Shown here in pieces: positions 7,681-10,592 of a stretch of 10,592 bases of DNA (its first letter is position 1; every line of letters starts with the position of its first letter). The position numbers were made by a program, and so were the translations under genes. The stretch is from Gryganskiella cystojenkinii (Eukaryota > Mortierellomycota > Mortierellomycetes > Mortierellales > Mortierellaceae): NCBI GenBank assembly GCA_015852425.1, contig JAAAIG010000222.1, positions 1 to 10,592 on the forward strand. The letters run 5' to 3'. The notes below the pieces were generated by a model. The model had not been told where the DNA came from. It saw only the letters and a program-made list of their open reading frames with translations, and did not search any database.

Positions 7681-8220
7681 ATGGCTTTCTATGCTCAAGA
7701 TAATCACGAGACCGATGCGGATACTGATACACTGTTACAGTGCTCTTCCACGTCCTCCTCCCTTTCCTGTAAAGTGATTGACAGCGAGGACGACGGTTAC
7801 AAGACCTGTTCAGGTCGAGCCTGCTGCAGCCTCAAAGGGCGCCAACTCGCAACCCCTCTCACATTCTTTGCGCACGATGACGTTGCCGACTGGATGCAAA
7901 CCTTTGAGGAAATTGCCCGAGCCAACAATTGGAATTCAAGTGACAAGCTTGATATTATCCCCATCTACATGGGAGGAAAGTCCGTCAAGGCCTGGTTCCG
8001 ACAGAACCAACATAAATGGGATGACTTTGAGATGTTCAAGTCGGCGTTTGATAAGCGATTTGGGAAGAAGGCTTTAGAACAAATGGTGAATGTGGAGGTG
8101 AAGCGATGGAAGCGCTTGGCGTTGGGTTTCGCTATTTCCAATCTCATCTTTATGGTCATTGCGCCCCTCATTATTGCGGCACATGACGATATGAGGGGAA
8201 AAAAGTGCTCCGCTCAATGA
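7681..8220 (+). CDS. Gag (capsid-like) domain protein with C-terminal transmembrane segment
   Basis: Single-exon, 179-residue protein. Residues 1-55 are acidic, Ser/Thr-rich and include several cysteines (21, 30, 43, 48, 49). Residues about 62-129 match the retrotransposon Gag/capsid N-lobe pattern: FFAHDDVADWMQTFEEIA, then a W-x(4)-DKL step, IYMGGKSVKAWF, and a final W-x-x-F-x(4)-F-x(3)-FG helix. Residues about 146-167 are a strongly hydrophobic span (LALGFAISNLIFMVIAPLII) flanked by KRWKR before it and MRGKK after it, so a single-pass membrane anchor is predicted. There is no zinc knuckle, protease, reverse transcriptase or integrase here or downstream, and the next gene starts only 110 bp away. 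This suggests a domesticated Gag gene rather than a live element. The function is unknown; membrane-tethered capsid assembly is speculation. The stop is followed by tandem AATAAA signals. Confidence 0.85.
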   Translation: MAFYAQDNHETDADTDTLLQCSSTSSSLSCKVIDSEDDGYKTCSGRACCSLKGRQLATPLTFFAHDDVADWMQTFEEIARANNWNSSDKLDIIPIYMGGKSVKAWFRQNQHKWDDFEMFKSAFDKRFGKKALEQMVNVEVKRWKRLALGFAISNLIFMVIAPLIIAAHDDMRGKKCSAQ

Positions 8221-8248
8221 ACAACAGACTACAGTTCGAGCTTCAAAA

Positions 8249-8259
8249 AATAAAATAAA
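8249..8259 (+). terminator. Overlapping AATAAA poly(A) signals for the Gag-like gene
   Basis: Two overlapping AATAAA hexamers (8249-8254 and 8254-8259) begin 29 nt after the Gag-like stop codon, followed by a T-rich run. This fits a canonical 3' end and separates the gene from the next one, which starts at 8330. Confidence 0.65.
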
Positions 8260-8329
8260 TTTTTTTTTGTTCCTTTGATTGACACTCACTCACTCACATG
8301 CACAGCACAGCTGAATCGCACCTCACATC

Positions 8330-10592
8330 ATGGCATTGACGCACCTCTCGCGGAAAGGGTCCCAGGCCCTTCGCATCAAGGTACATGTCTTTTACTCTTT
8401 GCCTTTGCGCTTTTGATGTTTCCACTGTCATGTTTAAAAGCTCGAATGCTGACATCCTCTTGCACATGACACGAAAACAGGTCGACGTCGAGGCTGCGCT
8501 GTTGTCGAGCTACGAGTCTCCCAACCAGGCCTGGGATAGCCCAAGGTAGCATAACGTTCAAAACCATCAGCTCAACTCTTTGACAGCCTCAGCATTGGAC
8601 GTGATCTAACTCTCTCGATCCTTATCCCACTTAGATCGACAAATAGACTGCAGTCGCGTCTTCAAAAGCTAATCTCCAAGAGTACCGATCCCTTTTCTGC
8701 TCGGTCCCTCATCCACGGATACATGTTTGATGCTTGGTCATCAAGTAGGTTCACTGGCTTCTCGCCACCGCCTCATTGTCTTGGTACTCCATTTTTACTT
8801 ACTAACTTTTGCTTTCTTGTGCCCAAATTCGGACGTTCTTTTCGTAGGAGAGTGCCAGGATCTGTTCCTTTCCCTGAATACCCGCTGGGAGCTCACAACG
8901 GATCTCTACCTCGCCTTAGCCAACGAAATGAACTTGCAGGATTTCACGCTGCCCTGTCTCTTGACTGTCTCTCGCCAGGAAAGAATTCGACTTTTGCAGC
9001 TCCTTTTGAAGTCGCCACGACTCTCGGCAAAAAGCGTCGAGGAGCTGTTCCTGTGGTCTGTGGATGAAGTCTACTCCGAGTCTTGCTCCGTAATCTCTAG
9101 TCCGGGAAAACGAATCGAGACCGATCAACAACATCCCATACTTGGATCTTGGACCGACCTACTCGAGAAACAGGAGACCCTCAGATCGACTCTTCACCAA
9201 ACTTTCAGAAATGTCATGACTCGCACCCTTGTGCGACTTTCCACAGTCATGCCTGACAGTACCATCAGCACAGGAGCTCCTGGCACGACGGAGGTGGGAC
9301 AAAGGACGAAAGAAGTGGCGGTCGAAATGATTGCCGCCTGGGTGAAGGATATCTTCGCGATCCTACTCAAAGACATAATGTTTCGCACTTTGGTCGCTCA
9401 TCAGCACAAACAGGTGTTGCTGGGATGGATGGCCTTACCAGCCTCCTGTCAAAACGGTCTCTCAGAAATGATATCAGCAATACTGGAGGCGGATGTACAA
9501 TCAAAGAAACGTGCTCTGGGGGTAAAGCTTCGTCTTAAAAGAAGTCTCTTCCTTGACATTTTCGTGTGACAAGACTTGGGGTGCTAACTGTCTCTGAATC
9601 TTTGGGCAAACTCTTGATAGCCTTTTGACGAAGTGGATGAACTCGAGAAATTGTAAGCGGAGCGATATGATGTATTAATGCTAGCTGGCTAGAATGGACA
9701 CATCTCTAACCGTTCTGAGTATTGTCATGATGTCGCTCCCTAGGTTGGCCAATGATGCCTTGTTTACGATTGAGTCACCATCCAGGAGCAACGGAAAGAG
9801 CAATTATACCCATACCAATTCAGCTCTCGACAGTCATGCGAGGACATTTCTTGATATTTGTCGATCCATTCGTCTTCATCAGGATTCACCAGGATTTCCA
9901 CCGACAAAACTGTCCCGACTCGAGTTCGCTGAACAGCCATCATTGAGGCAGGATGAATCCATCACACTGAAGGAGCAAGTAGCCTGGGTCGAGTCGATCA
10001 TCGCGTCGCGATCTGGACCTTGGCGATCTTGCGTGAAACTCAAGCTCCAATTCTTTGCTGTCTTTCCAGAAGAGTATGCCTTGTGTGGACTAGCTTTTTT
10101 TTTTGCGTTGTTGTGTCTGCTGGTCTAACAGCTGCTTCTTGCTTCTTTTTATATATTTACGTTAGGTCCATCAACGAGGATTTTGCAAATCTGATCGGCG
10201 ACTGCGATCTGCACTGGGAACTGTGTACGACCTTGCATACATATCTGAAGAGACATCTCGTAGACAAGACCCGACTCCCACTTACTATCTTTCAGCTGGG
10301 GTGTGAGCTCTTACTTGCGGTCTACACCAAGAAGGAGTCTCAATGGAAGCAATTACGCGATCATCTTTATGTGCTCTCGAGATCGGTGTTCCCAACCGTT
10401 TCTGGCCCTCTGTTCGGATCCTGGGATTACTGGAGAATAGATATCGACACACAGTTGGTGGTAGCCCTCAATCAGCTCGTGGCCGTCAAAGGCTTGTCGA
10501 CCTCGATCATTATTCCTTCTCATGTTAAAGAGGCGCTCATCAAGGTGTGTGTCATTTCTATCACATTAACATCACAAAAAAAAAAAAAAAAA
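8330..10592 (+). CDS. Large multi-exon protein of unrecognised family, 3' end beyond window
   Basis: Proposed exons: 8330-8380, 8481-8545, 8635-8744, 8848-9563, 9621-9652, 9693-10073, 10166-10544, then a GTGTGT donor at 10545 running off the window. All seven join in frame and give 578 residues so far. Introns are 100, 89, 103, 57, 40 and 92 nt; the 40-nt one (9653-9692) is very short and the exon 4/5 boundary (GTGTGA donor) is the weakest call. CTAAC-type branch sites are visible at 8606-8610 and 9584-9588. The start MALTHLSRKG has good context (A at -3, G at +4). The protein is leucine-rich and apparently all-helical, with no signal peptide, membrane span or catalytic motif I can name; segments such as LLTVSRQERIRLLQLLL and FQLGCELLLAVYT recall helical-repeat scaffolds (inference). 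I do not recognise the family. It follows the Gag-like gene on the same strand by 109 bp. Confidence 0.75.
10576..10592 (+). repeat. A17 run at the window end
   Basis: The last 17 bases are all A, within what should be the seventh intron of the right-hand gene. An assembly contig ending in a homopolymer is the simplest explanation. It is not a poly(A) tail of that gene, because the reading frame continues through a consensus-like donor only 31 nt earlier. Confidence 0.7.

Noticed and set aside
1..10592. tRNA, rRNA, CRISPR array, intact LTR or terminal inverted repeats
   Set aside because: Scanned by eye on both strands; no T-loop consensus in a cloverleaf context, no regularly spaced repeats and no paired long repeats were found.

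Overview
The window looks like a gene-dense stretch of a filamentous fungal nuclear genome. Genes are interrupted by short introns (about 40-240 nt) with GTAAGT/GTATGN/GTACGN donors and YAG acceptors. Intergenic gaps are mostly 100-400 bp. One gene is an F-box/leucine-rich protein of the style greatly expanded in Mortierellomycotina. I infer a Mortierella-like early-diverging fungus; this is a style-based inference, not a database result.

Layout, left to right. (1) 224-1160, +: a two-exon gene for a lysine-rich protein ending in a small acidic protein (SMAP)-type domain. (2) 1521-3094, -: an F-box/leucine-rich protein gene carrying a frame break and an in-frame TGA, most likely a pseudogene. 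(3) 3466-5077, -: a five-exon, 340-residue cytosolic NAD-dependent glycerol-3-phosphate dehydrogenase (GPD1), complete with catalytic residues and a TATA box. (4) About 5.23-6.94 kb: a 1.7 kb gap with no gene I can defend, only weak coding-like traces on the minus strand. (5) 6943-7271, -: PET191/COA5-type cytochrome c oxidase assembly factor, 71 residues, with its last 12 residues on a separate 39-nt exon. (6) 7681-8220, +: an intronless 179-residue protein with a retrotransposon Gag (capsid-like) domain followed by a single C-terminal membrane segment, with no polymerase attached. (7) 8330 to the right edge, +: a large multi-exon protein of unrecognised family, cut off by the window, which ends in a run of 17 A (probably a contig edge).

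The genes are not an obvious pathway cluster. GPD1 supplies glycerol 3-phosphate for glycerol and lipid synthesis and reoxidises NADH. PET191 serves respiratory complex IV assembly. The most unusual item is the membrane-anchored Gag-like protein, which resembles a captured retroelement gene. PET191 and the Gag-like gene are divergent and share a 409-bp intergenic region holding a perfect 16-bp palindrome next to PET191. Exon structures were deduced by hand from splice signals, frame continuity and family motifs.
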